DNA from: Sympetrum striolatum
Lineage: Eukaryota; Arthropoda; Insecta; Odonata; Libellulidae
Reading direction: 5' to 3'
Assembly (NCBI GenBank): GCA_947579665.1
Contig: OX388345.1
Location: forward strand, 36,733,849-36,797,848
DNA length: 64,000 bases
The notes beneath the pieces were generated by a model, which worked only from the letters and a program-made list of their open reading frames with translations, did not search any database and had not been told where the DNA came from. Every line of letters starts with the position of its first letter. Position 1 is the stretch's first letter. This document shows positions 24,277 to 34,829 of the stretch, piece by piece. A program made the position numbers and the translations under genes.

Positions 24277-24349
24277 TGGAGGCGCCGGGTATCGATCCCG
24301 GTACCTCTCACATGCTAAGCGAGCGCTCTACCATCTGAGCTACGCCCCC
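24277..24349 (-). tRNA. tRNA-Ala (anticodon AGC)
   Basis: All 73 positions fold into a cloverleaf: acceptor GGGGGCG/CGCCTCC with the G3:U70 wobble that identifies alanine tRNA; D-stem GCTC/GAGC; anticodon stem CTCGC/GTGAG with loop TTAGCAT, so the anticodon is AGC (read as IGC after modification); variable loop AGGTA; T-stem CCGGG/CCCGG with loop ATCGATA; discriminator A. The A54 in the T loop and the overall sequence agree with the insect-type tRNA-Ala as I remember it (the silkworm gene), except for one change giving a G30:U40 wobble. There is no intron and no encoded CCA. Internal A and B boxes are intact, so it should be transcribed. The 3' flank (24,215-24,267) is unusually GC-rich and hairpin-prone, so a SINE derived from this tRNA cannot be wholly excluded. 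Confidence 0.93.
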
Positions 24350-25398
24350 AGTTGATCAATGATGATGCTCAATCTAATTTTAGACTTAGGACGAACAACG
24401 CCTGTGATTTGGGTTCTCTGGTGGAATTTCGTTACATTCGTTATGAATTACATTCAATTTCGTTCAGCGTTCGCAGAATTTGGCCCAATTGCTAAATCCA
24501 TCGAGTCACCTTATCAAAATATCTTTGAACCTATGGTAAGACTTCTATTTTACTCCACCACAATTTTTCTAAAGATCTGATAATCAAGAATGTACCCTCG
24601 TGATCAATTATTTTAAGAAGAAATAAAAAATGTATTAATTATGATTTTTTTCCGTGAAATTGGTGGAGAGTAGAAAGTACTCAATTAAACGATCTGGTAG
24701 TCGAAAATAAATGCAGCTATTAATTAGGGAATGTGATTAATTTTTACTCGCAGGAATTTATAAAACTACTTTAATGTAGTGAAGATATTAATGCAGCAAC
24801 ATAATTTCTCTTATTGCAATCCTCAAAATGCTAATGAGTACGCATTTTTGAACTTAGGAAGCTGTTTATCTATACTACCTTGGCTCAAATGTTACAGGTA
24901 TCGGTTGATCGATAGTAGACTTTTGTTCTACTCGTTAGTGAATTAGAGTGATCTGATGATAATAGCAGAATGTGAGGCTGGGATGAGAAATAGAGCATCT
25001 CGGTTGGAGAGAACGGAATGAGATGATTGAGGAACAATAGGTGAGGGCCAGCCTCCGGCGTGGGCGTCCACCTTATATGAAAATTGCGTGGGAGGAGGCG
25101 GCTTCATTCCCGCCCCCGACACTGCCCACAGCTACCAACACCCCCGCCGCCTTGCAGGCCGAGATAAATGGCTGACGATCGCAGATGGTAGTACAGTGGT
25201 GGTTATAAATATATAAAAATGTAGATCAATCGTAGTCACCGCATTTAAATATGGTCCGGCAAAGAGATGGGATGGATTCCAGAAAACTCGTGCACAGTTA
25301 GTTTTCTATGAAGAGTGATTTTTGATGTTTTTAAATAGTACGTGTATTTAAGAGACATTTAAGAAAATTTAACAAAAATAAGAAAGTTGAAAGTTGAA
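24350..25398. other. Spacer after tRNA-Ala
   Basis: A 73-codon plus-strand frame (24359-24580) starts ten bases beyond the tRNA and crosses a good splice-donor-like string, ATG|GTAAGA, at about 24534-24540. It has no recognisable family, so no gene is called. 24,990-25,190 is GC-richer. The rest is AT-rich. Confidence 0.4.
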
Positions 25399-25410
25399 GT
25401 TGAAGAATTG

Positions 25411-25460
25411 ATACTTTGTAATCTTCCACAGAAATATTTCTGTGGAATATTACAAAGTTT
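25411..25460. repeat. 50-bp palindrome
   Basis: The centre lies at 25435/25436 (GAAAT|ATTTC). The arms TACTTTGTAATCTTCCACAG and its complement differ at two positions, and weaker similarity continues outward. The palindrome makes the overlapping plus and minus frames here read almost the same peptide (CNLPQKYFCG and CNIPQKYFCG), a symmetry artefact rather than genes. It is probably a MITE remnant. Confidence 0.6.
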
Positions 25461-26040
25461 TATCATTTCATTATTAGTAGAGTTAAAGATGATAATTACT
25501 GCGATTCTCATTATTATAACGAAACAGCTCACTTTAAATATTTTATTCAGCATACAATTCCGTTTCTTAAATTATTCAATCACCAAAACGCTCAGAAAAT
25601 CATACCATTGCGAAACACACAGTAAACTCGAATAAGATCGTGTTGAGCATTTATCTGAGTATTTAAAATCTCCCTATTTATACGAATATCTGGAGAAAAT
25701 AGTAAAAACCCTGAGTTTCAGACCTTAAGGATATTCAAGATAAACTGAATGGTCATTCCTAATTTTCTGTTCAATGCCGACAGTCAGCGGCTACAATGAA
25801 AACATAAATAATATAGATCAATCGCCATCAAGTAAATTACCTTACCTATATTCATTCATTACGAGATATACACGCTTTAAATTCAATTTTAATAAGTTTT
25901 TAATTTTCTTTTTATAATTACTTATGATTATTTTTATTATTTAAATATTTATGATCATTATTTAAATATATAATATTATTTAAATATTTATTATTAATTA
26001 AAAATTTATTTTTAATAACTTATTTACGATAATTAGTTGC
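25461..26040. other. AT-rich spacer
   Basis: The sequence is ordinary AT-rich DNA to about 25,900, followed by an array-like low-complexity run of ATTATTTAAATATTTAT variants at about 25935-26020. No coding signal. Confidence 0.5.
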
Positions 26041-26137
26041 AGTGCATTGTTGTAACAATACCTTCCCATGGGGGTATTCACAATCGCTAATAAGCAATAA
26101 ACAAGACCCCCCTAGGGGACATTGAAGCAAAGCATTC
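26041..26137. repeat. Palindromic repeat, left copy
   Basis: It opens with CAGTGCATTGTTGTAACAAT, then ACCTTCCCATGGGGGT and a TTCACAAT...AAGCAAT stretch. It then runs back through a diverged inverse (ACCCCCCTAGGGG...AAGCATT). The same ingredients, better preserved, occur at 29142-29287 in inverse orientation. The two copies lie at comparable distances (about 0.5 kb) outside the hAT element, so they may be the ends of one older element that the hAT entered. Confidence 0.55.
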
Positions 26138-26561
26138 TGGGAAGTTTACTTTTCATCAGTGGTCTTGTCGGGCAGGCAATACAACTATTCGGGGCGATTC
26201 TCATGAAAAAATATTGCGAAATGAGTCGTCGGCATTGAAATTGTATGTTAGAAAGATTACGTATTCAATTTTCAGCAGTGTGATGCTATATTCAAGGCAT
26301 CATGTTGTAAATATAGGGAGATATTTAATTTTCTTCGGCGAGAACGGTACCACGCTGTCTTCGGCTGAAGTACTCAAGATGGCTGTCGACAATAACTTTA
26401 CTCGAATATTAATTAAGTGATTAAAATTGTTATTTCACTTAAGCTTCAATAGAGGTGAGCAACTTTAAAGCTTATTTTATATTTTTAATAATCCCGTATA
26501 TTAATAGATTGCACGAGATAACGAACGATAAATTAATTTAATTTGTTTATTTACGTCGTAG
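26138..26561. other. Left interior between palindromic repeat and hAT element
   Basis: A 68-codon plus-strand frame (26214-26420) has no recognisable domain. If the two flanking palindromic repeats are ends of a nested element, this is part of its body. The last eight bases, CGTCGTAG (26554-26561), are the left target duplication of the hAT. Confidence 0.35.
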
Positions 26562-28734
26562 CAGTGGCGCAGCGAGGGGGGGGGTTTAGGGGTTCAAACC
26601 CCCCCAAGAGTCAAATCCTATGACTAGCTCTGTACTTTTATTTCTGCTGAAGAGTACAAACCCCCCCCCCCCCCCTCGCTGAGGGGGGGTTATCACGCAA
26701 GACTTACAGATATACTGATTGTCATGTGTTTGCTTGATAAATTCAGCGAAAGCTTCGCGTACCCGTAAATATGGCTCCGATTTCTGTTAAGGTGATGTTT
26801 TCGGTAGCAGAGTAGGCCTATCATCAATGGGCCACTATGATACGAGTGTTTCGCGCACAATATTCAACGCGTACACTTCTTAAGCCTATCTTTTAGTTAG
26901 ATAACTCACGCCATAAGATAAGATTCCCATGAGAAAAATTGTAAATTGCTGATTCGTTTACTCCTCGCAAAAACACAAAGGAACATTCGAGAAGTAATTC
27001 GAAACTTGCACCCTGAAAACAGAAATTAAGATTACGTATGGGATATAAACAAATTGATAAAACGCTCAGTTAGATCTTTTGCATGTGACTCTTTTAAGGG
27101 TGTGAATGCAAAGCTAGGCCTCTGAGTAGTGCTTCGAGAAATTCACAGTGAAAAGTTCGAAGGAGAGTTTAGCTTGGTTTTCACAAGGTTCATACAGATG
27201 GACATCCGAAAATTGTTTTCACAGTCCACTAACAGCTCGAGGCCGCTATCGGAAAAAAACGTAAGTTAAAGGCCTTGTGTTTTTTGTGAAATAATCATTA
27301 TTAGATGCATAAATAAGGATTTTCTTATTTTAGGGCTGTTATCAGAATGAACATCTCAAGACGAGTTTAGCGACAATTGGAAAGCTACTTGTTCCTTTAT
27401 TAAGCATTCTGGACGATTAAAAGTCTACACAGTAGACTCTTCATTACTCGGGATGATAGAAAATATACTGATCTTTATTTTATGATTGCCTGTTAATTTG
27501 ATGTGTATTTACGAAAATGTTTTGCTAACCGAATTTCCGTAGAAATTTGAGAAAGTATTGGAGCAATAAAAGATATCAGTAAAAATGTATTTGCGATGAT
27601 ATTATTAATAATATACCAGTTTGGAAGCAAATCAGTCAGCTGAAAGGTATTGTGCGCGTAAGTTACGCACATACTTATTGGAACTGTGACTTGATGACTG
27701 AATTAAATTTTATAAATTGCTAAAACTGTGACTTAAATTCTCTAGCTTCCTTTTCGATGCAGCCAATGTTTATCTGGTAATAGAATCCAACGAATCTCAT
27801 GACTTATCCTGTCAACCACGTGGTCATGAAATGCCCCTTCAAAATTTCAATTCATGGAAAAATTTTTTCTTTGAACACAATGCGCAATACTGGGTTTGCG
27901 TCAGCTTCTTGATGGTTATGCAACCTAACTATTAATTAGTCTAAATAATTGTAAGTTGACGGTTTAATTTTTTCACCTTGGTATGTATCTTTAATTCTGC
28001 AAACTCAATTATAATATCAACAATAATCATGAGTATACTCGATTTTTTAATGCAGCCGAGTTTTTAATGTTCGGTTTGTGATGCATTCAATTGATTACTT
28101 AGCTAATACATAAATAACGAAATCAGACTTGATTGTAAGCCTACCAGAAAATTCTGATATAAATGATTTTTTTAACGAAGCGAAACTATCTGATAAAAAT
28201 TATATTTTGTTTCTTAGGAGAGGAGTTAATTCAAAAAAAAGGGAATGAAGTCACTCCTAAGAAACCTGCTGATGATATAGTCTAAAAACGAAAGATATTG
28301 TAATAAGCATGGGCTCGCCAATGAGTGGATATTACGTTTTATGTCGCTTTCCAAATAATCGTTACTAATTTTTTTCCTTCTCACGCTTGGCAATCTCTTG
28401 GAAGAAAGAACTCTCAAAGATTTGGGAAGTCCATATCTACAACACTAAAAAACTTAAGCATAGAACAAATGACTTTTTAATAGATATTGGACGTATCCAA
28501 ACAACGCTTATGATAAGTTTCCAAAAGTTCGGTTATGTAAACTACTATGTTGAAAATATTAATAAGTTGGCGTAAATATAAGCGTTAAAATCCTCTAGTT
28601 TTCAATGCATTTAGTTTTTGAAAGAATTGACATATTTGCTGTAAGTAACGGGCATGAATATACTAGCCCCTGTAAGTTAGGCATTGTTCGTTTCCTTGGA
28701 CCCCCCCCATTGGCAAATCATGGCTGCGCCACTG
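26562..28734 (+). mobile_element. hAT-superfamily DNA transposon, internally decayed, 2,173 bp
   Basis: The termini are perfect 12-bp inverted repeats, CAGTGGCGCAGC and GCTGCGCCACTG, flanked by an exact 8-bp duplication CGTCGTAG (26554-26561 and 28735-28742). Eight-bp duplications and CAGTGGCG-type ends are hallmarks of hAT elements. The left end is followed by long G and C runs (26575-26690) that pair as a hairpin. The only transposase trace is a 21-codon exon at 27198-27260. No catalytic RNase-H core or hATC dimerisation block was found, so this copy is non-autonomous. The exact target duplications suggest an insertion that has not been rearranged at its ends. Confidence 0.85.
27198..27260 (+). 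pseudogene. N-terminal exon remnant of a hAT (ZMYM1-like) transposase
   Basis: The frame starts MDIRKLFS and continues for 21 codons, ending exactly at AAC|GTAAGT, a consensus splice donor followed by an in-frame stop. Transposases of hAT elements with CAGTGGCG ends, and the ZMYM1-like proteins derived from them, often begin with MDIRKFF. No downstream exons are visible within the element, so the gene is truncated. The short length limits certainty. Confidence 0.5.
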
Positions 28735-28742
28735 CGTCGTAG

Positions 28743-29141
28743 CGATTTCGAAAAGCCATGAGAGGAGCATTGCATACTTGTCACATACATTACACTGACC
28801 AACATTTACCACTATATTGTTCTATTCGTTTTATCACTCGAAACTAATGGTTATTTATAGTGTAGTTTGTTAACAGTGTATTGGTTGATTATTTTTTGTG
28901 TTTTGCGGAAAAAGTTTTTCTAGACGTAATTTAAGTTTTGTGATTATTATGGAATTTGTAAAACATTCGTTTCTGACGTTTTCCTTAATAGTTAAATAAG
29001 AACCCGTAACAGTTCGTCGTCTGCTTATTTCCTCATTCATTTTATTTTTTGTTTTTACCACCTGTTTTTAGAAGCCGATATCGATTCCGTGCGTGTCGTT
29101 TACATACCCGGACGGAGGGAAGGAATGGTATCTCAGGAAGC
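28743..29141. other. Right interior between hAT element and palindromic repeat
   Basis: AT-rich, then more balanced sequence near 29,060-29,140 (GTTTACATACCCGGACGGAG...). Small open frames only. It may be the other half of the element interrupted by the hAT. Confidence 0.35.
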
Positions 29142-29287
29142 GCAGCGCATTGTGGGTGGGCGTAATACCTTCCTGTAGGGGTCTCCACTATTGTTAGTGA
29201 GCAATTGTAACCACCCCCATTGGGGGATTGCTTATGAACAATTGTGAAGACCCCCATGGGAAGGTATTGTACCCAAAATGCACTGTT
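29142..29287. repeat. Palindromic repeat, right copy
   Basis: The left half (CAGCGCATTGTGGG...AATACCTTCC...GGGGTCTCCAC) and the right half (complement CAGTGCATTTTGGG...AATACCTTCC...GGGGTCTTCAC) are inverted copies, around a centre GTAACCACCCCCATTGGGGG. The 93-codon minus-strand frame over it (29042-29323) is read from the repeat and is not a gene. It is related to 26041-26137. Confidence 0.6.
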
Positions 29288-29289
29288 TT

Positions 29290-30249
29290 TCTCGGAAATT
29301 GTGAACTCATTTTGAAGTGGCACTGATCGTGAAAATTAATGCCGGATTGAATATAAATACTCCATTTTTTATGTTTTGAATTACGAATTGAGTTTTAATT
29401 AATGATTATAAAATATGTTGGTAATTATGTGTTTATATTGATGATAATTAATATTTTAGTCCGTAAACATGTGGAAATATTGCCATAAAATTTGAAGGAT
29501 ATTTATTCGAAATAATAACATTTCAATAAGTGACCATCATTTTCGAATTTATTTTAGCAAAGGTTTTTCAGGTAAATAATAGGAATTTCAATTATTTGCA
29601 GGATATTTTCATTTTCATCGAGAAGTTGAAGACGGTTGATACTGTGCATAAAGCTTCTGAAGATGGAATAGCTCTAAGTGTGAGTCATACATGCCTGATT
29701 TATGTTAAATTTAAAGTTTCATAAATTAAATTCATTTAATTCCTTTACAAAAGCATTTTGAATTATGTTTACTACCTTAGTAATTCAACGTTAGCGGTAA
29801 TAAATAGCTTTTCAGTCAGTTCCATCCGAGATTTCCAAAAGGCAATGAGTTTTTGAAACCGAAATTCACGTAAAAAGATAATTTACCCGTTTTTATTAAG
29901 TTAATCACATCTTTGAGGTTAAAGTAGTGAAGATTTTATGAAAACGTACGAGAATAGTGGGATAAAATTTTCTATTATCTGTCTTTGGAGATTTCTGAGA
30001 TATTTTTGCTCTGATTTTTAAAGGGGTAAAAAGTGATATACTCGTATCAGACGCTCCGCAAAAAATTGTATGAGTCCCGTTATTGTAAAACTAACTTCAG
30101 CAGCATGCAAGCTTCTAAACGTATTCGAAAAATGAATCATTGTAGATGTAAATAATTGACAATTAAATAAAAATGTCCTTTACCAATTTATTTTAAGTAT
30201 AGATAGTTCCTCGTTTTTGTAAGAAATTCCTCACGTTCATTCTATTCGA
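29290..30249. other. AT-rich spacer
   Basis: AT-rich sequence with a single 64-codon frame (29530-29724) that has no family features. Nothing else is seen. Confidence 0.5.
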
Positions 30250-31190
30250 TTCTCAACGCAGCAACAGGTGTTTCGAAAAAGGTAAATAATTTTGCTCAGG
30301 ATACATTTTTTAGATTTATTGCCTAAGTTTCCGGTAGAGTCTACTCATTGCTAAAAACGAAGTAATTACTGAATTAAATTTGCTGCTTTTGGGTTCCATT
30401 GAATGATAGTAGACACGTGATCAACTAGCGAACCGATTTTTTCAAATGTTTTTATTACACAATCCATCCGGACGTAATCGAAAACTGCCCCCAATCCGAT
30501 AGGAAACGGTTTTATATTATCGACCGCTCTCTAACATAGCAAATTGCAACACGAGGAAAATTCGCGGGCGGATGGGGACGACATTTTTTTCTATTCTTTC
30601 ATGGTAAGAAACGGAAAAACAAATACGGCCTGTCCTTGTCTGTCAGTTTCAGTTGCCAGTGGTGTCTCTTTGTCATTGCCTCCTCGTTCGACACATTGAC
30701 CACAGATAGATTTAACGGGCGGCGATGATTCCAGGAAAGTAGCCGTAGTTAGAGAAGACGGTCACCAGTTGGCGCCATCGTCTCGGTAAGAGTTGTAACA
30801 ATTTTTTAAAGGAAATATGGAGTTCAACTTTAGATATTGCATAAAAATTATCCTAAAATCTGACTGATTTTAATTGAAAAGTAAATGAAGGTTGTGGTTG
30901 AATACCAAAAGTTATAATGATGAAAGGATTGCTCAACCGAATTAATCGAACTCACGATCAAAATTTAATATTTGTATTAAGTTAAGAAAAATCATATTGG
31001 AGAAAATATCAAGTTACAATATTAAATCCTTATCAGAAGTATTCAAGTAAAATAATTTAAACGGTTCTTTTAAGTTACGAAATATAGTCTACTGTCGATA
31101 AACCTTGCAAAATAAATTGAAATCATACCAAATTAATGCGTAGGAAAAATGTTTAGCTAAAAAAAAATAATTCGAATTTTTCCTTTATGC
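30250..31190 (+). repeat. Left arm of a large inverted duplication
   Basis: This arm matches the reverse complement of 34830-35790 in the same order over about 0.95 kb. Shared landmarks from outside inward are GCAACAGGTGTT; CCCCCAATCCGATAG; GGTTTTATAT(T/C)ATCGACCGC; a highly conserved core at 30590-30810; ATGAAAGGATTG(C/A)TCAAC; and GCGTAGGAAAAATGTTTA. Identity is about 96% in the core and falls to perhaps 65-75% at the edges. The arms enclose a 3.6-kb unrelated spacer. No TIR termini or target duplications were found, so it looks like an inverted segmental duplication rather than a standard transposon. Confidence 0.75.
30645..30785 (+). ncRNA. Putative non-coding first exon in left arm
   Basis: This 141-bp core begins at the A of an arthropod-type initiator TCAGTT (30643-30648) and ends at CTCG|GTAAGA, a strong splice donor. 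The inverted partner (35240-35380) has the same length, both signals, and only five substitutions. The frame is interrupted and the one ATG (30727) is not conserved in the partner, so protein coding is unlikely. A TATA-like GGTTTTATATTATCG lies about 135 bases upstream, too far for a canonical TATA box. Conservation peaking exactly between initiator and donor suggests a 5' untranslated or non-coding RNA exon, but it may instead be a conserved insulator or gene-conversion tract. Confidence 0.3.
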
Positions 31191-31397
31191 ATAAACTGTT
31201 TTATTATATTTCCTATAGATTTTTTATGATGATTAATAATTATGGGTGAATATTTCAACACACATTATTTGCAACCTGTGCTATGATATGAAAAATTGCA
31301 TTAAAATTTAAAGGAACTGGCTAAATTGTTGAAAAATACGAGTGCAAGTTGAAGCAAATACAGAATATAGTCGAGTATTTTTCGGTGTTATTGATTG

Positions 31398-31843
31398 TAT
31401 TGTAAGTTTACATAATGTTCAAAGGTGGTGTTCTGCTACCTTATTCTGACGAATGAAAGACTTTCATTAGTCATTTGGTACATTATAGAGAAAAATGTAT
31501 CTTCCATTTACTTCTGTCGCAGTCTTTGTCATGGTTGTAATGAAATGAAAGCCTCTGAGGTATGACTGAATAATTGCACTGATCAAGGTCTCTCCTTATA
31601 GACTGTCAAGAAAAGTGTTTCTCGTAGTCATTGTGGTTCACTTGCGTGGACATGTTTCGCTTACAGCATTCTGGTTCAGTGAGGCAAATTACCTCACTCC
31701 TCATCTTTCCAAGTAAACCTCATTCCTCTTTGCACGCTCTTAGTACCTTATGTTAGAGGGGGTGAGACACCAACCGGCCTTCGGGGTGAATACTTTACAG
31801 ACCGAATTGAGTTTATTGTAATTTTACGTAATGTTCATAGGTG
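31398..31843 (+). repeat. Dispersed repeat, copy 1, with 30-bp direct repeats at its ends
   Basis: The body, 31431-31806, runs from CTGCTACCTTATTCTGACGA to GTGAATACTTTACAGACCGA. It is repeated in the same orientation at 57325-57711 with an estimated 75-80% identity. This copy is bounded by a diverged 30-bp direct repeat, TATTGTAAGTTTACATAATG... at 31398-31427 and again at 31814-31843. No coding or TIR is seen. It could be a solo terminal repeat, a SINE-like element or a unit of a dispersed satellite. Confidence 0.6.
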
Positions 31844-34004
31844 AACTGTTTCTTAGAGAAGAAAAATGAAGCTCGAAGGGTTTGGTGAGTTTGAAGAATA
31901 GGGTTGTAAAAGGAGCGGGAATGCGTTCCCCTTTTCCTCTAAAGAAACGCGTTGTTTACTACTCACGGCTTCGACTTTTTAATTACCATCCTCTGCGGGT
32001 GGGAGTAAAAAGGCAAATAAGGAGCGAAGAGGTAGCGAGAAAAAGTCGAGCAGTCAGAGATAAGCTGCAGATGCGGGAGAAAGCGATTCGGAGATTAGGA
32101 GAGCGTGTCCTCCGTTTCTTTCTCCCTTCTTTTGTTTTTCCCCCGAAGGCCTATCTTACCGTTTCGATTTGTGATGGCAACAATGGGATTATCGATGGCC
32201 AAAAATGATTCCGTCGAAACCCCCTTGAGGAAGGCTCTCGATGGAATGATACGATTCGCTTTTATCTTTTATTGAAGTTGGTTGCCTTTACCCGCGGGAC
32301 GTTTCTATTAAAAGAATTCGATGAATCGATCCGGAACGATTTTTACGGTCGGGAGCGAAGTGTTTGTCTTCATCGCTTGCTCGGAGTTTATTTCTTCCAA
32401 TTAAAGTAGCGGGCGATTATCGAGGCGTTCTTTTAGGCGCACCGTTAGCAACCTTGGGAGTTGCTGTTCAGTTTTCACTTGTGTTATCTTCGATCAATTC
32501 AGGAAAAAACCAAATGTTGGTGTGGCGTATCGTTTAGCATCTGTTAATCATTTAGGGCAGTGGTCCACAATCTTTCATCGCTTGTGCATCTCTTTGCTAA
32601 CCCCTTTTCTAAACCTTTATAGTAAGAATATTATTCTTGAAGGTTTATACAGTCTTTCACATTAAGCTTGCAAAGCAATGGAAAGGCGTCACCTCTATAC
32701 AGCAATGGAAAATGTTGCTATGGATGTTATCACCGCTCCAACGAATAATGATTTTGTTTTAGTTTAATCTGGTTCAGGTAAGCTTTGCTAGTGCCTCATA
32801 GATAACGCGGGGGGAAAGTCACTTGGTGATTTCATTTGAGATGTTTGATTAAATCAGATATAACCTCTTTTGGAAGCTTCAATGTGTTTCGCTTTACATA
32901 TGCGGTTTTTTTCCGTAAAGTTACACTAGAATGTATCAATTGCACTGAAAATTAATATTTTTTCTGGAACATAATGGAAATTGTGGGACGTCTCTAACTA
33001 ATTTAAATCTCATTCACAAGAGAATGCGGAATAGATAACCTCTCTCACATATTTGTATCAGATTTTACCTGAATACTACTATAACAGCTTTATATTTGGC
33101 TTTGGTTGATGACGTAGCGTGCCTGACACTAAACTGCTATTGTTTCTGCGACGTTCATTTACTAGGTTCTTCAATTAACGTTATTATGTGTCATCATTTA
33201 TAAAAAAACTAGTGTTTGGAAATATTCTCTATTGAGATAGTGGAATGCTCTGCGTTAAGAATAATTTTTGAAAATAGTCACAAGGAAATTTTTTCCGCTT
33301 TTCTTTAATTTTTTGCTTTTAAATATGGTATTCTTAAATCATTATTTATGATCACGGAATGATCTTATATTTTAATTAGGAACTGTTAGCCTAAAAACAC
33401 TCGTTTTACCTTTTATATCCACTCTTAATTTATACTTTGTTTCTTAAAAGCAATAAATCAGTATTTCAGTTGCTTACAAATACTATCTTATATTAATAAC
33501 TGGACGTATAATCATTTTTCCATTTACCGTTATTGAAACGGTTGAAAAGTTTTGATAGGAATATTATATTTAAATAAGGAAAGACCTCCATGATACAAGG
33601 TGTAATATATCCACTTGTAAAAATAATGCGGGAGCCTCAAGAATCTATAAATTATGAATTTTAGTTTTTCAATCTCTTCAGATCTTTCCATAAATATTGT
33701 TCTTTTGCTTACATGAAGTTTTATTCATACCGGTAAATCTGCAGTTATTGCACATTTATCTGCCATAGAGTGTTTTGAAAGATATCCTTTCATGTACTTA
33801 TTTAGCCAAAAACAATGAACATAACTCTAGTATAGAAGTTTAAGAACTTGCAGGAGCTACCCCGAGTAGAGCACGAGTTCTCATAGAGTTAACTATGAGT
33901 AAGGAAATCACCTTCGACATAAATTCCTCTCCCACCTTCCTTCAATGTCGATAAAGGTAACGAAGGACAAAAATTTCCGAGCTTCCAGAGTGGTAGAGGG
34001 AATC

Positions 34005-34187
34005 CTAATCGATTTGGCGCCATAAATCACGCAAAGTCTCAATGGCAGAATAATTTAACGAGTTCCGAAAGTTATCGGTCGACTTCTTAAGTGGAATCTC
34101 CATCCGCCCCCTCGTTATAACGAGATCGCATTTACGCCTTTCATCGCTCGCCACAAAGAGATCGACGAATTCGCGCGCTTTCTCCAT
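34005..34187 (-). CDS. Small uncharacterised ORF, weak candidate
   Basis: A 60-codon frame starts with a good insect initiation context (AACAATGG). Its composition is protein-like: it opens MEKAREFVDLFVASDERR and is rich in D/E/K/R with few low-complexity runs. It lies in a CpG-richer patch whose upstream side (34,200-34,300, minus-strand upstream) is also CpG-rich. It has no known domain, no signal peptide and no membrane segment. A frame of this length in a GC-rich patch can arise by chance. It could also be the first exon of a larger gene. Confidence 0.18.
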   Translation of the reverse strand: MEKAREFVDLFVASDERRKCDLVITRGRMEIPLKKSTDNFRNSLNYSAIETLRDLWRQID

Positions 34188-34639
34188 TGTTTCATTTTTG
34201 GGCGCGGTCGGGATCGCATCGTGCTATATCCGGGTGATAGCGGAGGTCGGAGATTTACGGCCGGTTAGTGGGGAAGTGCGGGCAGGGCAGAGGTCGGAGC
34301 GGCTGAGGTCGCAAATGAGAGCTGCAAGTGTTTGTGAAAGAAGCGTGGGTAGGAATTCAGAGGTTTATTCATAGTGTCGTTTCCGCGACGGGACGTCGTG
34401 ATCGCTTTCTAAGAATGAATTGGAGAAGTGTGGATTGCGGGGCGGCTATCAAAGCGGAACCGACTCTGAGAAATTTGTAAACGATTCGAACAGCAAGAAT
34501 TGAAGAAACATTTTCTCGTTTAACTGTGATGAGATGCTAGGTTTAGTTGTTTGCAGTGAAGTTTCACTTTTGTTACATTGAGAGTTAATGACATATCTAG
34601 AACGAATTGATTATTGTGACAAAATTAGCAGGCGCGTTT

Positions 34640-34800
34640 GTTGTAACGTATTGTTACGTCTACGCTGTGGCATGAACATGTTGGTCAGCGATTCAGCTCA
34701 TTAATTAGCAAAGGTCGGCCAGTTTCCGAGCGATTCCGCCGTATTAATTCATTAAGAACCTATTTATGAGCGAGAGTCAAACTAATTACGAACGAATATA
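34640..34800. promoter_or_regulatory. Homeodomain-site-rich patch
   Basis: Several TTAATTAG/TTAATTC/CTAATTACG cores occur within 160 bases, alongside CpG-bearing unique sequence. This is enhancer-like composition, inferred from motifs only. Confidence 0.2.
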
Positions 34801-34829
34801 TTAGAACATTTAATTAACTCTATCATCGA

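Larger units (their letters stand above)
31191..34829. other. Spacer between the inverted arms
   Basis: The spacer holds a dispersed repeat (31398-31843), a CpG-richer patch (31,880-32,480) with a 108-codon plus-strand frame of no recognised family, a 1.4-kb AT-rich stretch (32,480-33,960) without features, and a second CpG-richer patch (33,960-34,480). No gene spanning the spacer is recognisable. Confidence 0.45.

Noticed and set aside
25359..25635. Overlapping ORFs sharing CN(L/I)PQKYFCG on opposite strands
   Set aside because: Both are read from the two arms of a 50-bp palindrome.
29042..29323. 93-codon minus-strand ORF
   Set aside because: It lies on the palindromic repeat at 29142-29287 and adjoining sequence; no family features.
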